This document shows positions 22,979-33,271 of a stretch of 63,049 bases of DNA, one piece after another (position 1 is the first letter of the stretch; the number at the start of each line of letters is the position of its first letter). The notes beneath the pieces were generated by a model that was not told the DNA's origin, ran no database searches, and saw only the letters and a program-made list of their open reading frames with translations. The stretch spans positions 1 through 63,049 of the forward strand of contig JBEPZO010000007.1 in assembly GCA_041640815.1 (NCBI GenBank), read 5' to 3'. Both the position numbers and the translations under genes were made by a program. This DNA is from JANWZL01 sp041640815 (GTDB lineage: Bacteria > Pseudomonadota > Gammaproteobacteria > Burkholderiales > Thiobacillaceae).

Positions 22979-25072
22979 GTGTCACGCAAGACCCCAATTG
23001 AGCGCTACCGCAACATAGGTATCTCGGCGCATATCGATGCCGGGAAAACCACTACGACCGAGCGCATCCTGTTTTATACAGGGGTGTCGCATAAGATCGG
23101 TGAGGTGCATGACGGCGCCGCGATCATGGACTGGATGGAGCAGGAGCAGGAACGCGGCATCACCATCACCTCTGCCGCCACCACCTGCTTCTGGCGCGGC
23201 ATGGATCAGTCCTACCCCGAGCACCGCATCAACATCATCGACACCCCGGGCCACGTCGATTTCACCATCGAGGTCGAGCGCTCGATGCGCGTGCTCGATG
23301 GCGCTTGCATGGTTTACTGCGCCGTCGGCGGCGTGCAGCCGCAATCCGAGACCGTATGGCGGCAGGCCAATAAGTATCGCGTACCGCGTCTGGCCTTCGT
23401 CAACAAGATGGATCGCTCCGGTGCCAATTTCTTCAAGGTCTACGAGCAAATGCGCACGCGGCTGAAGGCTAATCCCGTGCCGATCCAAGTGCCTATCGGC
23501 GCCGAGGACAAGTTTCAGGGCGTGGTGGACCTGATCAAGATGAAGGCCATCATCTGGGATGAGGCGACGCAGGGCATGAAATTCGAGTATCGCGACATCC
23601 CTGCGGACTTGATTGACACCTGCCAGGAATGGCGCGAGAAGATGATCGAGGCGGCCGCCGAGGCGAACGAGGAGTTAATGAACAAATACCTCGAGGAAGG
23701 CGAGCTCACGCCTGCCGAGATCAAGGCCGGCCTGCGTGCGCGCACCATCTCAGGCGAAATCGTGCCTATGCTCTGTGGCTCCGCCTTCAAGAATAAGGGC
23801 GTGCAGGCCATGCTCGACGCCGTGATCGACTACTTGCCCTCACCGGTGGACATTCCACCAGTCAAGGGCGAGCTGCCGGATGGCACCCCTGCCGAGCGCA
23901 AGGCCAGCGATGACGAGCCCTTCGCGGCGCTTGCGTTCAAGATCATGTCAGACCCCTACGTTGGGCAATTAACTTTCATCCGTGTCTATTCCGGTGTCCT
24001 CACCTCGGGCGATACCGTCTACAACTCGGTCAAGGGCAAGAAGGAGCGCATCGGGCGACTGCTCCAGATGCACGCCAACAACCGCGATGAGATCAAAGAG
24101 GTGCGCGCCGGCGACATCGCTGCGGCCGTAGGATTGAAGGAGGCGATCACGGGCGACACCCTCTGCGCCATCGATCACCCGATCATCCTGGAGCGCATGG
24201 AGTTTCCCGAGCCGGTTATCCACGTCGCGGTCGAGCCTAAGACGAAGGCTGATCAAGAAAAGATGTCGATTGCGCTCAACCGCCTGGCCCAGGAGGACCC
24301 CTCGTTTCGCGTGCGCACCGACGAGGAGTCCGGGCAGACGATCATCTCCGGCATGGGCGAGCTACACCTTGAGATCATCGTCGACCGCATGCGTCGCGAG
24401 TTCAACGTCGAGGCCAATGTGGGGGCGCCGCAAGTGGCCTATCGCGAGGCGATCAAGAAGACGGTCGAGGCCGAAGGCAAGTTCATCAAGCAATCCGGTG
24501 GCAAGGGCCAGTATGGCCATGTGTGGCTGAGGCTCGAGCCGAACGAGCCGGGCAAGGGTTATGAGTTCATCGATGCGATCAAGGGCGGTGTGGTGCCGCG
24601 TGAATACATCCCCGCTGTCGACAAGGGCGTGCAGGAGGCCATGAACAGCGGCGTGCTCGCCGGTTTCCCGGTGGTCGACGTGAAGGTCACTCTGTTCGAC
24701 GGCTCCTACCACGAAGTGGACTCCTCCGAGCAGGCCTTCAAGATGGCCGCCATCATGGGCTTCAAGGAGGGCATGCGCAAGGCCTCGCCCACCCTGCTCG
24801 AGCCGATGATGGCCGTGGAGGTGGAAACGCCCGAAGAGTACATGGGCGATGTCATGGGCGACCTCAATCGGCGACGGGGGATCATCCAGGGCATGGAGGA
24901 TCTACCCGGCGGCAAGGCGATACGCGCTGAAGTGCCGCTCGCGGAGATGTTCGGCTATTCCACCGACCTGCGCTCGATGACGCAGGGCCGTGCCACCTAC
25001 TCCATGGAATTCAAGCACTATGCCGAGGCGCCCAAAAACGTCGCGGATGCCGTCATCAACAGCAAGAAGTGA
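22979..25072 (+). CDS. fusA: Elongation factor G
   Basis: Translocase GTPase. 697 residues from a GTG start (MSRKTPIERYRNIGISAHID), preceded by AAAGGTAAG. G1 AHIDAGKT, G3 DTPGHVDF and G4 NKMD are present, followed by domains II-V; the C-terminal domain V carries the conserved GRATYSMEFKHYAEAP. Length is normal for fusA. The second tuf follows after 15 bases. Confidence 0.98.
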   Translation: MSRKTPIERYRNIGISAHIDAGKTTTTERILFYTGVSHKIGEVHDGAAIMDWMEQEQERGITITSAATTCFWRGMDQSYPEHRINIIDTPGHVDFTIEVERSMRVLDGACMVYCAVGGVQPQSETVWRQANKYRVPRLAFVNKMDRSGANFFKVYEQMRTRLKANPVPIQVPIGAEDKFQGVVDLIKMKAIIWDEATQGMKFEYRDIPADLIDTCQEWREKMIEAAAEANEELMNKYLEEGELTPAEIKAGLRARTISGEIVPMLCGSAFKNKGVQAMLDAVIDYLPSPVDIPPVKGELPDGTPAERKASDDEPFAALAFKIMSDPYVGQLTFIRVYSGVLTSGDTVYNSVKGKKERIGRLLQMHANNRDEIKEVRAGDIAAAVGLKEAITGDTLCAIDHPIILERMEFPEPVIHVAVEPKTKADQEKMSIALNRLAQEDPSFRVRTDEESGQTIISGMGELHLEIIVDRMRREFNVEANVGAPQVAYREAIKKTVEAEGKFIKQSGGKGQYGHVWLRLEPNEPGKGYEFIDAIKGGVVPREYIPAVDKGVQEAMNSGVLAGFPVVDVKVTLFDGSYHEVDSSEQAFKMAAIMGFKEGMRKASPTLLEPMMAVEVETPEEYMGDVMGDLNRRRGIIQGMEDLPGGKAIRAEVPLAEMFGYSTDLRSMTQGRATYSMEFKHYAEAPKNVADAVINSKK

Positions 25073-25087
25073 TATGAGGTAAGCGAA

Positions 25088-26278
<1,191 letters not shown>

Positions 26279-26418
26279 GGCGTCGAAGTCAGGCTCCCCC
26301 AACAGCTCCACTGTGTGAACGGGCTGTATTTACAGTCGATGGCCGGTGCTGACTGAAAGTTAACCGTTTAAGCGAAGTGACAGCGAGGCGTGTCGGTTAC
26401 GGCCCGAGGTCCGTGTAG

Positions 26419-26447
26419 TTGCACGGAAGCTCGTAGGGATGTATACT
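26419..26447 (+). promoter_or_regulatory. Promoter of the S10 operon
   Basis: TTGCAC (26419-26424), 17-base spacer, TATACT (26442-26447, five of six). It is about 30 bases upstream of the rpsJ ATG, leaving only a short leader, so an enterobacterial-type long S10 leader is not downstream of this site. Confidence 0.65.
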
Positions 26448-26476
26448 GATTATTTTTCCCTGCTACGGAACACAAG

Positions 26477-26788
26477 ATGCAGAGCCAGAAAATACGTATA
26501 CGCCTTAAGGCTTACGATTACAAGCTTATCGACCGCTCGGCCATGGAGATTGTGGACACCGCAAAGCGAACAGGTGCCATTGTCAGGGGGCCTGTGCCGC
26601 TACCGACATCCATCGAGAGGTTTAACATACTGCGTTCGCCGCATGTGAACAAGACATCGCGCGACCAGTTTGAGATTCGGACGCATAAACGTCTCGTAGA
26701 TATCATTGATCCCACCGACAAGACGGTAGAGGCGTTGGAGAAGCTTGCCTTGCCGGCGGGGGTCGATGTGGAAATCAAGGTGCAATGA
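26477..26788 (+). CDS. rpsJ: 30S ribosomal protein uS10
   Basis: 30S head protein that also acts as NusE in antitermination and contacts NusG. 103 residues, MQSQKIRIRLKAYDYKLID, with PLPTSIERFNILRSPHVNK and the EIRTHKRL loop. First gene of the S10 operon. A 131-base gap separates it from rplC, longer than elsewhere in the operon; I see no clear signal there. Confidence 0.98.
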   Translation: MQSQKIRIRLKAYDYKLIDRSAMEIVDTAKRTGAIVRGPVPLPTSIERFNILRSPHVNKTSRDQFEIRTHKRLVDIIDPTDKTVEALEKLALPAGVDVEIKVQ

Positions 26789-26919
26789 GTAAGGCGCGAT
26801 GCGTGTGATGTGGTCTCGTTGCTAATCCTTGCTTGCTAGTCGGCCTTAATCGATCGAGGTGGCGGCTAGATGACGCCGGCTCATCGCTGGCGGCGGTGGA
26901 TTTGTAGGGAAGCGAAAAG

Positions 26920-27564
26920 ATGAGTCTAGGGCTTGTGGGTCGGAAAATCGGCATGACACGTATCTTCACCGAGGACGGGGCGTCCGTGCCTGTCACCGTG
27001 CTAGACGTGTCGAATAATCGTGTCTGTCAGGTCAAAACCATCGCAACGGACGGCTATAACGCTCTGCAAATCGCTTACGGTACGCGCAAGGCAAGCCGCG
27101 TGAACAAACCCCAGGCTGGGCATTTTGCTAAAGCGGGCATCGAGCCGGCGCGTGGTCTAACTGAATTTCGTGTGGACGAGGAGCTCGTAGAGCGCTATCG
27201 GCCAGGGGATGTCATCACAGTTGAGATCTTTGAGCCAGGGCAGTTGGTCGACGTCTCGGGTGTGACTAAGGGTAAGGGTTTTGCGGGCACGATCAAGCGG
27301 CACGGTTTTGGTTCGCAACGGGCCTCGCACGGTAATTCTCGTTCACACAATGTCCCCGGGTCAATCGGGCAAGCACAAGATCCAGGACGTGTTTTTCCGG
27401 GCAAGCGTATGCCGGGTCACATGGGTATGGTGCGGCGAACAGTGCAAAACCTCATGGTCGTGCGTGTGGACCGAGAGCGACAACTGTTGCTCGTCAAAGG
27501 CGCCGTGCCTGGGACTAAGGGTGGAGATGTCATCGTTCGGCCGGCCGTGAAGGGAGGTGCGTGA
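26920..27564 (+). CDS. rplC: 50S ribosomal protein uL3
   Basis: Early assembly protein near the peptidyl-transferase centre. 214 residues beginning MSLGLVGRKIGMTRIF, with the conserved loop GQAQDPGRVFPGKRMPGHMG. Its stop shares one base with the rplD ATG. Lower GC than the genome average, like the rest of the front of the S10 operon. Confidence 0.98.
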   Translation: MSLGLVGRKIGMTRIFTEDGASVPVTVLDVSNNRVCQVKTIATDGYNALQIAYGTRKASRVNKPQAGHFAKAGIEPARGLTEFRVDEELVERYRPGDVITVEIFEPGQLVDVSGVTKGKGFAGTIKRHGFGSQRASHGNSRSHNVPGSIGQAQDPGRVFPGKRMPGHMGMVRRTVQNLMVVRVDRERQLLLVKGAVPGTKGGDVIVRPAVKGGA

Positions 27565-28187
27565 TGGAACTCAGGCTGATCGACGAACGTGGGCAGGAAA
27601 CGGGTACAGTGACTGCTTCGGATGCCCTGTTCAGTCGAAGCTACAATGAGGCGCTTGTGCACCAGGTGGTTACGGCCTACTTAGCTAATGGGCGCAGTGG
27701 CAACCGGGCACAGAAAAACCGCGGTGCTGTAAGTCACAGCACGAAAAAACCGTGGCGGCAAAAAGGTACGGGCCGCGCCCGGGCAGGTATGACATCGAGC
27801 CCTTTATGGCGTGGTGGTGGGCGAGCTTTCCCCAATCGCGCGGATGAAAACTTTACCCAAAAAGTCAATCGCAAAGTTTATCGCGCAGGAATAGCTGCTA
27901 TTTTATCGCAGCTCGTGCGCGATGATCGGCTGAGGGTCATTGATGAGATTAAGGTCGAGGCGCCGAGGACAAAGCTGCTGGCGAACAAACTAAAGGATAT
28001 GGGGATTAACGAGCGCGTGTTGATTATCACGCCAGAGATAGACGACAACCTGTGGTTATCTTCGCGTAACTTGAGCAATGTGCTCGTGGTGAAACCGCAC
28101 CAGGCGGATCCCGTAAGCTTGATCCGTTTTGATCGAGTGCTAATGACGCGGGCGGCGGTCAGAACCTTCGAGGAGATGTATACATGA
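27564..28187 (+). CDS. rplD: 50S ribosomal protein uL4
   Basis: Lines the peptide exit tunnel; in E. coli it represses the S10 operon. 207 residues from ATG 27564 (MELRLIDERGQ); GTG 27561 is the alternative. The tunnel loop contains the basic stretch STKKPWRQKGTGRARAG. AGGGAGG precedes the start inside rplC. It overlaps rplW by four bases. Confidence 0.97.
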   Translation: MELRLIDERGQETGTVTASDALFSRSYNEALVHQVVTAYLANGRSGNRAQKNRGAVSHSTKKPWRQKGTGRARAGMTSSPLWRGGGRAFPNRADENFTQKVNRKVYRAGIAAILSQLVRDDRLRVIDEIKVEAPRTKLLANKLKDMGINERVLIITPEIDDNLWLSSRNLSNVLVVKPHQADPVSLIRFDRVLMTRAAVRTFEEMYT

Positions 28188-28495
28188 AAGCCGAAAAGCC
28201 TAGTGAAGAGCGATTGTATCAAGTAATCCTCGCGCCCGTGATTTCTGAGAAGGCTACGCGGATAGCGGATGCCCATCAGCAGGTTGCTTTCCGTGTGGCG
28301 CCTGACGCGACAAAGTTCGAGATCAAGGCGGCAGTCGAAACGTTGTTTAATGTCCAGGTGGAATCGGTGAAAGTGGCCAACGTAAGAGGTAAAGTTAAGC
28401 GTTTTGGTCGCATACTTGGTCGCAGGGCCAAATGGAGAAAGGCTTATGTTTGCCTCAAGCCCGGCCAAGAAATCAGCTTCGTGGCAGGAGAATGA
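28184..28495 (+). CDS. rplW: 50S ribosomal protein uL23
   Basis: Exit-tunnel protein that docks trigger factor and SRP. 103 residues, with YQVILAPVISEKAT near the N-terminus and a basic loop VRGKVKRFGRILGRRAKWRKAYV. The start overlaps the rplD stop, and rplB begins three bases after it. Confidence 0.97.
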   Translation: MKAEKPSEERLYQVILAPVISEKATRIADAHQQVAFRVAPDATKFEIKAAVETLFNVQVESVKVANVRGKVKRFGRILGRRAKWRKAYVCLKPGQEISFVAGE

Positions 28496-28498
28496 ACT

Positions 28499-29326
28499 AT
28501 GCCCCTTGTTAAGGTTAAGCCGACATCTCCGGGGCGTCGCGCATTAGTCAAAGTCGTCACGCCTGGGCTTTATAAGGGTGATCCGTATGCTCCGCTACTG
28601 GAGAAGCAGACGCGTCGCTCAGGCCGAAACAACAATGGTCATATAACCACTCGCCATAGAGGTGGTGGGCACAAGCATCATTACAGGATTATCGATTTTA
28701 AACGTAACAAAGACGGCATCCCGGCGAAAGTAGAGCGGATCGAGTATGATCCTAACCGTAGCGCGCATATAGCACTCCTTTGCTATGCAGACGGGGAGCG
28801 TCGCTACATCATCGCGCCACGGGGAGTTGAGGCCGGCGCAGTGTTGTTAAGTGGAGCAGATGCGCCCATAAAAATCGGTAATTGTCTGCCTTTACGTAAT
28901 ATCCCCGTCGGAACCACGGTGCATTGTGTCGAGCTGCTCCCGGGGAAAGGGGCGCAGCTGGCGCGGGCGGCGGGAACAAGTGCGCAACTTCTCGCACGGG
29001 AGGGTAACTATGCCCAGCTGCGCCTGCGCTCTGGCGAGATCCGCAAGGTGCACGTCGACTGCCGGGCAACCATCGGCGAGGTCGGCAATGAAGAGCACAA
29101 CCTGCGCTCCATCGGCAAGGCAGGTGCCAACCGTTGGCGTGGCATACGCCCGACCGTGCGCGGTGTCGCGATGAACCCGATCGACCATCCGCACGGCGGT
29201 GGCGAGGGCCGTACCGGTGAGGCGCGCGAGCCCGTCAGCCCCTGGGGTACGCCGACCAAGGGCTATCGCACCCGTAGAAACAAGCGCACGAACAATATGA
29301 TCGTTCGTCGCCGGCATTCCGCATAA
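28499..29326 (+). CDS. rplB: 50S ribosomal protein uL2
   Basis: Highly conserved protein needed for subunit association and peptidyl transfer. 275 residues; the C-terminal MNPIDHPHGGGEGRT, with the functionally important His, is intact. The gene is compositionally split: the front (to about 28920) has A/T-rich third positions, and the rest has the C-ending codons typical of the genome, a visible recombination-like junction within one gene. Confidence 0.98.
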   Translation: MPLVKVKPTSPGRRALVKVVTPGLYKGDPYAPLLEKQTRRSGRNNNGHITTRHRGGGHKHHYRIIDFKRNKDGIPAKVERIEYDPNRSAHIALLCYADGERRYIIAPRGVEAGAVLLSGADAPIKIGNCLPLRNIPVGTTVHCVELLPGKGAQLARAAGTSAQLLAREGNYAQLRLRSGEIRKVHVDCRATIGEVGNEEHNLRSIGKAGANRWRGIRPTVRGVAMNPIDHPHGGGEGRTGEAREPVSPWGTPTKGYRTRRNKRTNNMIVRRRHSA

Positions 29327-29339
29327 GAGGTAGACAGAT

Positions 29340-29615
29340 ATGGCACGTTCGATCAAGAAAGGGCCTTTCGTCGACGCACACCTGTTAGCGAAGGTGCTCA
29401 AGGCGCAAGCCAGCGGTGACAAAAAGCCGATCAAGACCTGGTCTCGCCGTTCCACCATCCTGCCCGACTTCGTGGGCCTGACCATAGCGGTGCATAACGG
29501 CAAGCAGCATATCCCCGTTTACATCACGGAAAACATGGTCGGACACAAGCTGGGCGAATTTTCGCTGACCCGCACCTTCAGGGGACATGCCGCCGACAAG
29601 AAGGCGAAGAAATAA
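29340..29615 (+). CDS. rpsS: 30S ribosomal protein uS19
   Basis: Binds 16S rRNA in the 30S head near the A site. 91 residues, MARSIKKGPFVDAHLL, with HNGKQHIPVYITENMVGHKLGEF. It lies within the high-GC patch that starts in rplB. TAAGAGG precedes the start. Confidence 0.98.
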   Translation: MARSIKKGPFVDAHLLAKVLKAQASGDKKPIKTWSRRSTILPDFVGLTIAVHNGKQHIPVYITENMVGHKLGEFSLTRTFRGHAADKKAKK

Positions 29616-29625
29616 GGAGCTGATA

Positions 29626-29955
29626 ATGGAAGTCAGAGCCGTATTGCGGGGGACACGACTTTCCGCGCAGAAAGCGAGATTGGTTGCCGACATGATACGC
29701 GGCAAACCCGTAGACAAGGCTTTGGGCCTGCTCAGTTTCACGCCGAAAAAGGCGGCAGGCGTGATCAAGAAGGTGTTGGAGTCGGCGATAGCTAACGCCG
29801 AGCACAATCAGGGAGCAGATATTGATGAGCTGAAGGTCAAAGCCATCTACGTCGACCAAGGTCCGGTACTCAAGCGGTTCACGGCTCGCGCCAAGGGACG
29901 CGGCAGCCGCATCACCAAACCCACCTGTCACATCACGGTGACGGTAGGAGATTGA
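29626..29955 (+). CDS. rplV: 50S ribosomal protein uL22
   Basis: Extends a loop into the exit tunnel (macrolide-resistance site). The start is ATG 29626 (109 residues, MEVRAVLRGTRLSAQKARLV), with AAGGAG ahead; an open frame upstream overlaps rpsS. The C-terminal GRGSRITKPTCHITVTV is conserved. Confidence 0.97.
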   Translation: MEVRAVLRGTRLSAQKARLVADMIRGKPVDKALGLLSFTPKKAAGVIKKVLESAIANAEHNQGADIDELKVKAIYVDQGPVLKRFTARAKGRGSRITKPTCHITVTVGD

Positions 29956-29964
29956 GGTCAAAAG

Positions 29965-30669
29965 ATGGGACAGAAAATTCACCCGATAGGTTTTCGCCTG
30001 AGTGTTAACCGAGACTGGAGCTCAAGATGGTTCGCTAATTCGAGAACCTTCAGCTCGGTGTTAAACGAAGACATAAAAATCCGTAATTTCCTGCGTAAAC
30101 GGCTCGCCCACGCCGCGTTGTCTAGGATCGTAATCGAGCGACCAGCCAAGAATGCAAGGGTCATCCTCTATACGGCTAGGCCTGGTGTTGTGATCGGGAA
30201 AAAGGGGGAAGACATCGAGGCCTTACGACGTGAGCTAGCAGGGATGATGTCGGTACCTGTGACCCTAAATATCGAGGAAGTGCGAAAGCCCGAACTCGAT
30301 GCGCAGATCATTGCCGACTCAATTGCAAACCAAATCGAAAAGCGGATCATGTATCGACGTGCGATGAAGCGGGCGATGCAAAGCGCTATGCGTCTTGGCG
30401 CGCAGGGAATCAAAATCATGAGTTCTGGGCGGCTAAACGGTGTTGAGATTGCGCGTACGGAATGGTATCGCGAGGGCCGTGTGCCCCTGCATACTTTGCG
30501 CGCGAATATCGATTATGGCTTTGCAGAGGCGAAGACCACCTACGGGGTTATTGGGGTGAAGGTTTGGGTTTATAAGGGAGACAATCTCGCTCGCAGCGAC
30601 AAGCCTACCACCGCCGTAGAAGTAGAGCGCAAGTCTCGCCGTGCTAGTCGCGCTGCCAAGGAGTCTTAG
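29965..30669 (+). CDS. rpsC: 30S ribosomal protein uS3
   Basis: Part of the mRNA entry tunnel and helicase activity of the 30S. 234 residues, MGQKIHPIGFRLSVNRDWSS, with a KH domain containing GVVIGKKGEDIEALR. Composition drops back to low GC at this gene. rplP starts two bases after the stop. Confidence 0.98.
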   Translation: MGQKIHPIGFRLSVNRDWSSRWFANSRTFSSVLNEDIKIRNFLRKRLAHAALSRIVIERPAKNARVILYTARPGVVIGKKGEDIEALRRELAGMMSVPVTLNIEEVRKPELDAQIIADSIANQIEKRIMYRRAMKRAMQSAMRLGAQGIKIMSSGRLNGVEIARTEWYREGRVPLHTLRANIDYGFAEAKTTYGVIGVKVWVYKGDNLARSDKPTTAVEVERKSRRASRAAKES

Positions 30670-30671
30670 AC

Positions 30672-31094
30672 ATGTTACAGCCTAGCCGTACCAAATACCG
30701 TAAGGCCCAAAAAGGCCGTAATAAGGGCCTTGCTACTCGAGGCACCAAGGTAAGTTTTGGTGAATATGGGCTTAAAGCTATCGGACGTGGACGTATCAGC
30801 GCGCGCCAGATTGAGGCAGCACGGCGAGCGATGACACGTCACATCAAGCGAGGTGGTCGGATCTGGATCCGGATCTTCCCAGATAAGCCTGTGTCCAAAA
30901 AGCCTGCCGAGGTACGTATGGGAAATGGTAAGGGCTCGCCTGAGTATTGGGTGGCCGAGGTGCAACCGGGTAAAGTGCTTTATGAAATGGAGGGCGTGAG
31001 CGAGGATGTGGCTCGCGAGGCATTCAGGCTTGCTGCAGCCAAACTGCCTGTACCAACTGTTTTCGTTAGCCGCTCGATCGGGAGTCTGGCATGA
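30672..31094 (+). CDS. rplP: 50S ribosomal protein uL16
   Basis: Helps to organise the A-site finger and the peptidyl-transferase region. 140 residues, MLQPSRTKYRKAQKGRNKG, with the conserved MGNGKGSPEYWVAEVQPGK segment, which includes the usual arginine-hydroxylation neighbourhood. The stop overlaps the rpmC ATG by four bases. Confidence 0.98.
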   Translation: MLQPSRTKYRKAQKGRNKGLATRGTKVSFGEYGLKAIGRGRISARQIEAARRAMTRHIKRGGRIWIRIFPDKPVSKKPAEVRMGNGKGSPEYWVAEVQPGKVLYEMEGVSEDVAREAFRLAAAKLPVPTVFVSRSIGSLA

Positions 31095-31291
31095 AAGCGA
31101 GTGAGCTGCGTAAAAAAAATCCGGACGAGCTGAAACAAGAACTGAAGGAGTTGCTACGCGCACAATTCAGTTTGCGGATGCAAATTGCCACCCAACAAAG
31201 CAACAAAACGCATGAGCTTAGACGCTTGCGACGTGATATTGCGCGTGTGCGCACCGTGCTGCATAGCATGACCAAAAACTCCATGTCATGA
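31091..31291 (+). CDS. rpmC: 50S ribosomal protein uL29
   Basis: Small two-helix protein at the tunnel exit, near the trigger-factor site. 66 residues, MKASELRKKNPDELKQELKE, basic at the C-terminus. It overlaps rplP by four bases at its start, and its stop touches the rpsQ start region, so translation is probably coupled. Confidence 0.97.
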   Translation: MKASELRKKNPDELKQELKELLRAQFSLRMQIATQQSNKTHELRRLRRDIARVRTVLHSMTKNSMS

Positions 31292-31299
31292 GGAAGGCT

Positions 31300-31575
31300 A
31301 TGACCGAGCAGCAGTCGATCAACAAGATCGCTCGATCGCTTACCGGTCGCGTGGTCAGCGACAAGATGGACAAGACAGTCACCGTGCTCGTCGAACGGCG
31401 TGTCAAACACCCGCTTTATGGCAAGGTGATCCGTCGATCGAAGAAATATCATGCGCATGATGAACACAATGCATGCCATGTCGGTGACCTCGTGGTTATC
31501 GAGGAATGTCGACCGATATCTAAAACGAAAGCCTGGAAGGTGACAAAGATCCTCGAGCAAGCAAAACCTGTTTGA
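31300..31575 (+). CDS. rpsQ: 30S ribosomal protein uS17
   Basis: Primary 16S rRNA-binding protein of the 30S body. I prefer ATG 31300 (91 residues, MTEQQSINKIARSLTGRVVS), because AGGAAGG lies just before it; ATG 31288 would overlap rpmC by four bases and is the alternative. The OB-fold core DKMDKTVTVLVERRVKHPLYGK is intact. Confidence 0.96.
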   Translation: MTEQQSINKIARSLTGRVVSDKMDKTVTVLVERRVKHPLYGKVIRRSKKYHAHDEHNACHVGDLVVIEECRPISKTKAWKVTKILEQAKPV

Positions 31576-31578
31576 GGC

Positions 31579-31607
31579 TTGCTTTAAAGCGAGGTGCTTG
31601 GTATACT
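31579..31607 (+). promoter_or_regulatory. Promoter of the spc operon (rplN onward)
   Basis: TTGCTT (31579-31584), 17-base spacer, TATACT (31602-31607). It lies in the 130-base gap before rplN, where E. coli also has its spc promoter. The same -10 hexamer is used at the S10 promoter. Confidence 0.65.
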
Positions 31608-31705
31608 AGTAGTTTTTTGGCGCCGACCTGGGCGGGTTGGCGGCGAAGTGTTGATCGATCCATGACTGCCTGTCTAGCTACGATAGCTGGGTAGGAGGGA
31701 AGGCC

Positions 31706-32074
31706 ATGATACAGATGCAATCTATGCTGGATGTCGCCGATAATTCTGGGGCGCGCACTGTGATGTGTATCAAGGTGTTGGGCGGCTCAAAGCGGCGTTA
31801 CGCAGGGATAGGCGACATCATCAAGGTCAGCGTGAAAGACGCTGCGCCGCGAGGCCGTGTCAAGAAGGGTGATGTCTACAATGCGGTGGTCGTGAGGACA
31901 ACGAAGGGAGTGCGGCGGCCGGATGGGTCGCTTATCCGTTTTGATCGCAATGCTGCCGTATTGCTCAATAACAAGCTAGAACCGATTGGCACGCGTATAT
32001 TTGGCCCCGTTACCCGTGAGCTGCGCACGGAGCGCTTCATGAAGATTGTGTCGCTGGCACCCGAAGTTTTGTGA
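31706..32074 (+). CDS. rplN: 50S ribosomal protein uL14
   Basis: Interface protein contacting 16S rRNA and binding the silencing factor RsfS. 122 residues, MIQMQSMLDVADNSGARTVMCIKVLGGS, fully conserved. GGAGGGAAGG precedes the start. First gene of the spc operon. Confidence 0.98.
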   Translation: MIQMQSMLDVADNSGARTVMCIKVLGGSKRRYAGIGDIIKVSVKDAAPRGRVKKGDVYNAVVVRTTKGVRRPDGSLIRFDRNAAVLLNNKLEPIGTRIFGPVTRELRTERFMKIVSLAPEVL

Positions 32075-32083
32075 GGTATTGCC

Positions 32084-32398
32084 ATGAGAAAGATTAAGCG
32101 GGGTGACCAAGTTGTTGTGCTTACCGGAAAGGATAAGGGTAAACGCGGTACGGTGTTACGCGTGCTTGATGATCGTGTGGTTGTCGAAGGTGTAAACAGG
32201 GTCAAACGCGCTGTCAAGCCTAATCCGGTTAGAGGCATCGCTGGTGGTTTTATGGAAAAAGATATGCCAATCCACATTTCAAATGTGGCGATCTATAATC
32301 CGGCGACAGGCCGTGGCGACCGCGTGGGAATCAAAACATTGGAAGATGGGAGGAAAGTACGATATTACAAATCCACCGGCGAGGTTATTGACGCGTGA
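32084..32398 (+). CDS. rplX: 50S ribosomal protein uL24
   Basis: Assembly initiator of the large subunit. 104 residues with an N-terminal KOW motif (IKRGDQVVVLTGKDKGKRGTV). The stop lies close to the rplE start region, so translation is likely coupled. Low GC for this genome. Confidence 0.97.
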   Translation: MRKIKRGDQVVVLTGKDKGKRGTVLRVLDDRVVVEGVNRVKRAVKPNPVRGIAGGFMEKDMPIHISNVAIYNPATGRGDRVGIKTLEDGRKVRYYKSTGEVIDA

Positions 32399-32406
32399 GG
32401 TATGCA

Positions 32407-32946
32407 ATGGCGCGACTCAAGGAATACTACAGGTCAACTGTAATCCCTGCACTGGTGAAGCAGTTTGGGTATAAGTCTGTGATGGAGGTGCCGCGGATTA
32501 CCAAAATAACGTTGAACATGGGTGTGGGCGAGGCAGTAGGCGATAAGAAGGTAATTGAGCACGCTATGGCTGATATGGCCAAAATTGCTGGTCAGAAGCC
32601 AATTATCACGCGAGCTCGTAAATCGATCGCGGCATTCAAAGTTCGTGAAGGTCATCCAATCGGATGTAAGGTGACATTGCGACGTGATCGTATGTACGAG
32701 TTCCTCGATCGCTTGATCAACATCGCGATACCTCGCATCCGTGACTTCCGCGGTATAAGCAGTAAAGGCTTTGACGGGCGTGGAAACTATAATATGGGAG
32801 TAAAAGAGCAGATTATTTTTCCGGAGATCGAGTACGATAAGATTGATGCTATACGAGGTATGAATATCTCGATCACCACGACAGCCAAGACAGACGCAGA
32901 AGCTAAGGCTCTTTTGGCTGCGTTTAAGTTCCCATTCAGGAATTGA
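32407..32946 (+). CDS. rplE: 50S ribosomal protein uL5
   Basis: Binds 5S rRNA and contacts P-site tRNA. The start is ATG 32407 (179 residues, MARLKEYYRSTVIPAL), exactly the E. coli length; GTG 32395 would add four residues overlapping rplX. VPRITKITLNMGVGEAV and the C-terminal GMNISITTTAKTDAEAK are conserved. Confidence 0.97.
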   Translation: MARLKEYYRSTVIPALVKQFGYKSVMEVPRITKITLNMGVGEAVGDKKVIEHAMADMAKIAGQKPIITRARKSIAAFKVREGHPIGCKVTLRRDRMYEFLDRLINIAIPRIRDFRGISSKGFDGRGNYNMGVKEQIIFPEIEYDKIDAIRGMNISITTTAKTDAEAKALLAAFKFPFRN

Positions 32947-32953
32947 GATTGAT

Positions 32954-33259
32954 ATGGCCAAGCTCGCATTGATCAACCGTGAAGAGAAGCGCCGGCGTTT
33001 AGTTAAAAAATACGCCGCAAAAAGAGCCGAATTGAAAGCGATAATTGCCGATGCTTCGCGTACTGAAGAAGAACGCATGGCTGCGAGGCGGAAGTTACAG
33101 TCATTGCCGCGCAATGCTAATCCTACCCGTTTACGCAATCGCTGCCAGCTGACTGGTCGTCCGCGAGGTTTTTTTCGCAAATTTGGTCTTTGTCGCAACA
33201 AGATTCGTGAGCTAGCCATGCGAGGCGAAATACCTGGTGTGGTGAAGGCCAGCTGGTAG
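32954..33259 (+). CDS. rpsN: 30S ribosomal protein uS14
   Basis: 30S head protein. 101 residues, the long form without the CxxC zinc motifs. Contains NPTRLRNRCQLTGRPRGFFRKFGLCRN, ending in GVVKASW. Lies between rplE and rpsH as in the standard spc operon. Confidence 0.97.
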   Translation: MAKLALINREEKRRRLVKKYAAKRAELKAIIADASRTEEERMAARRKLQSLPRNANPTRLRNRCQLTGRPRGFFRKFGLCRNKIRELAMRGEIPGVVKASW

Positions 33260-33271
33260 GAGTGAGTCGCA

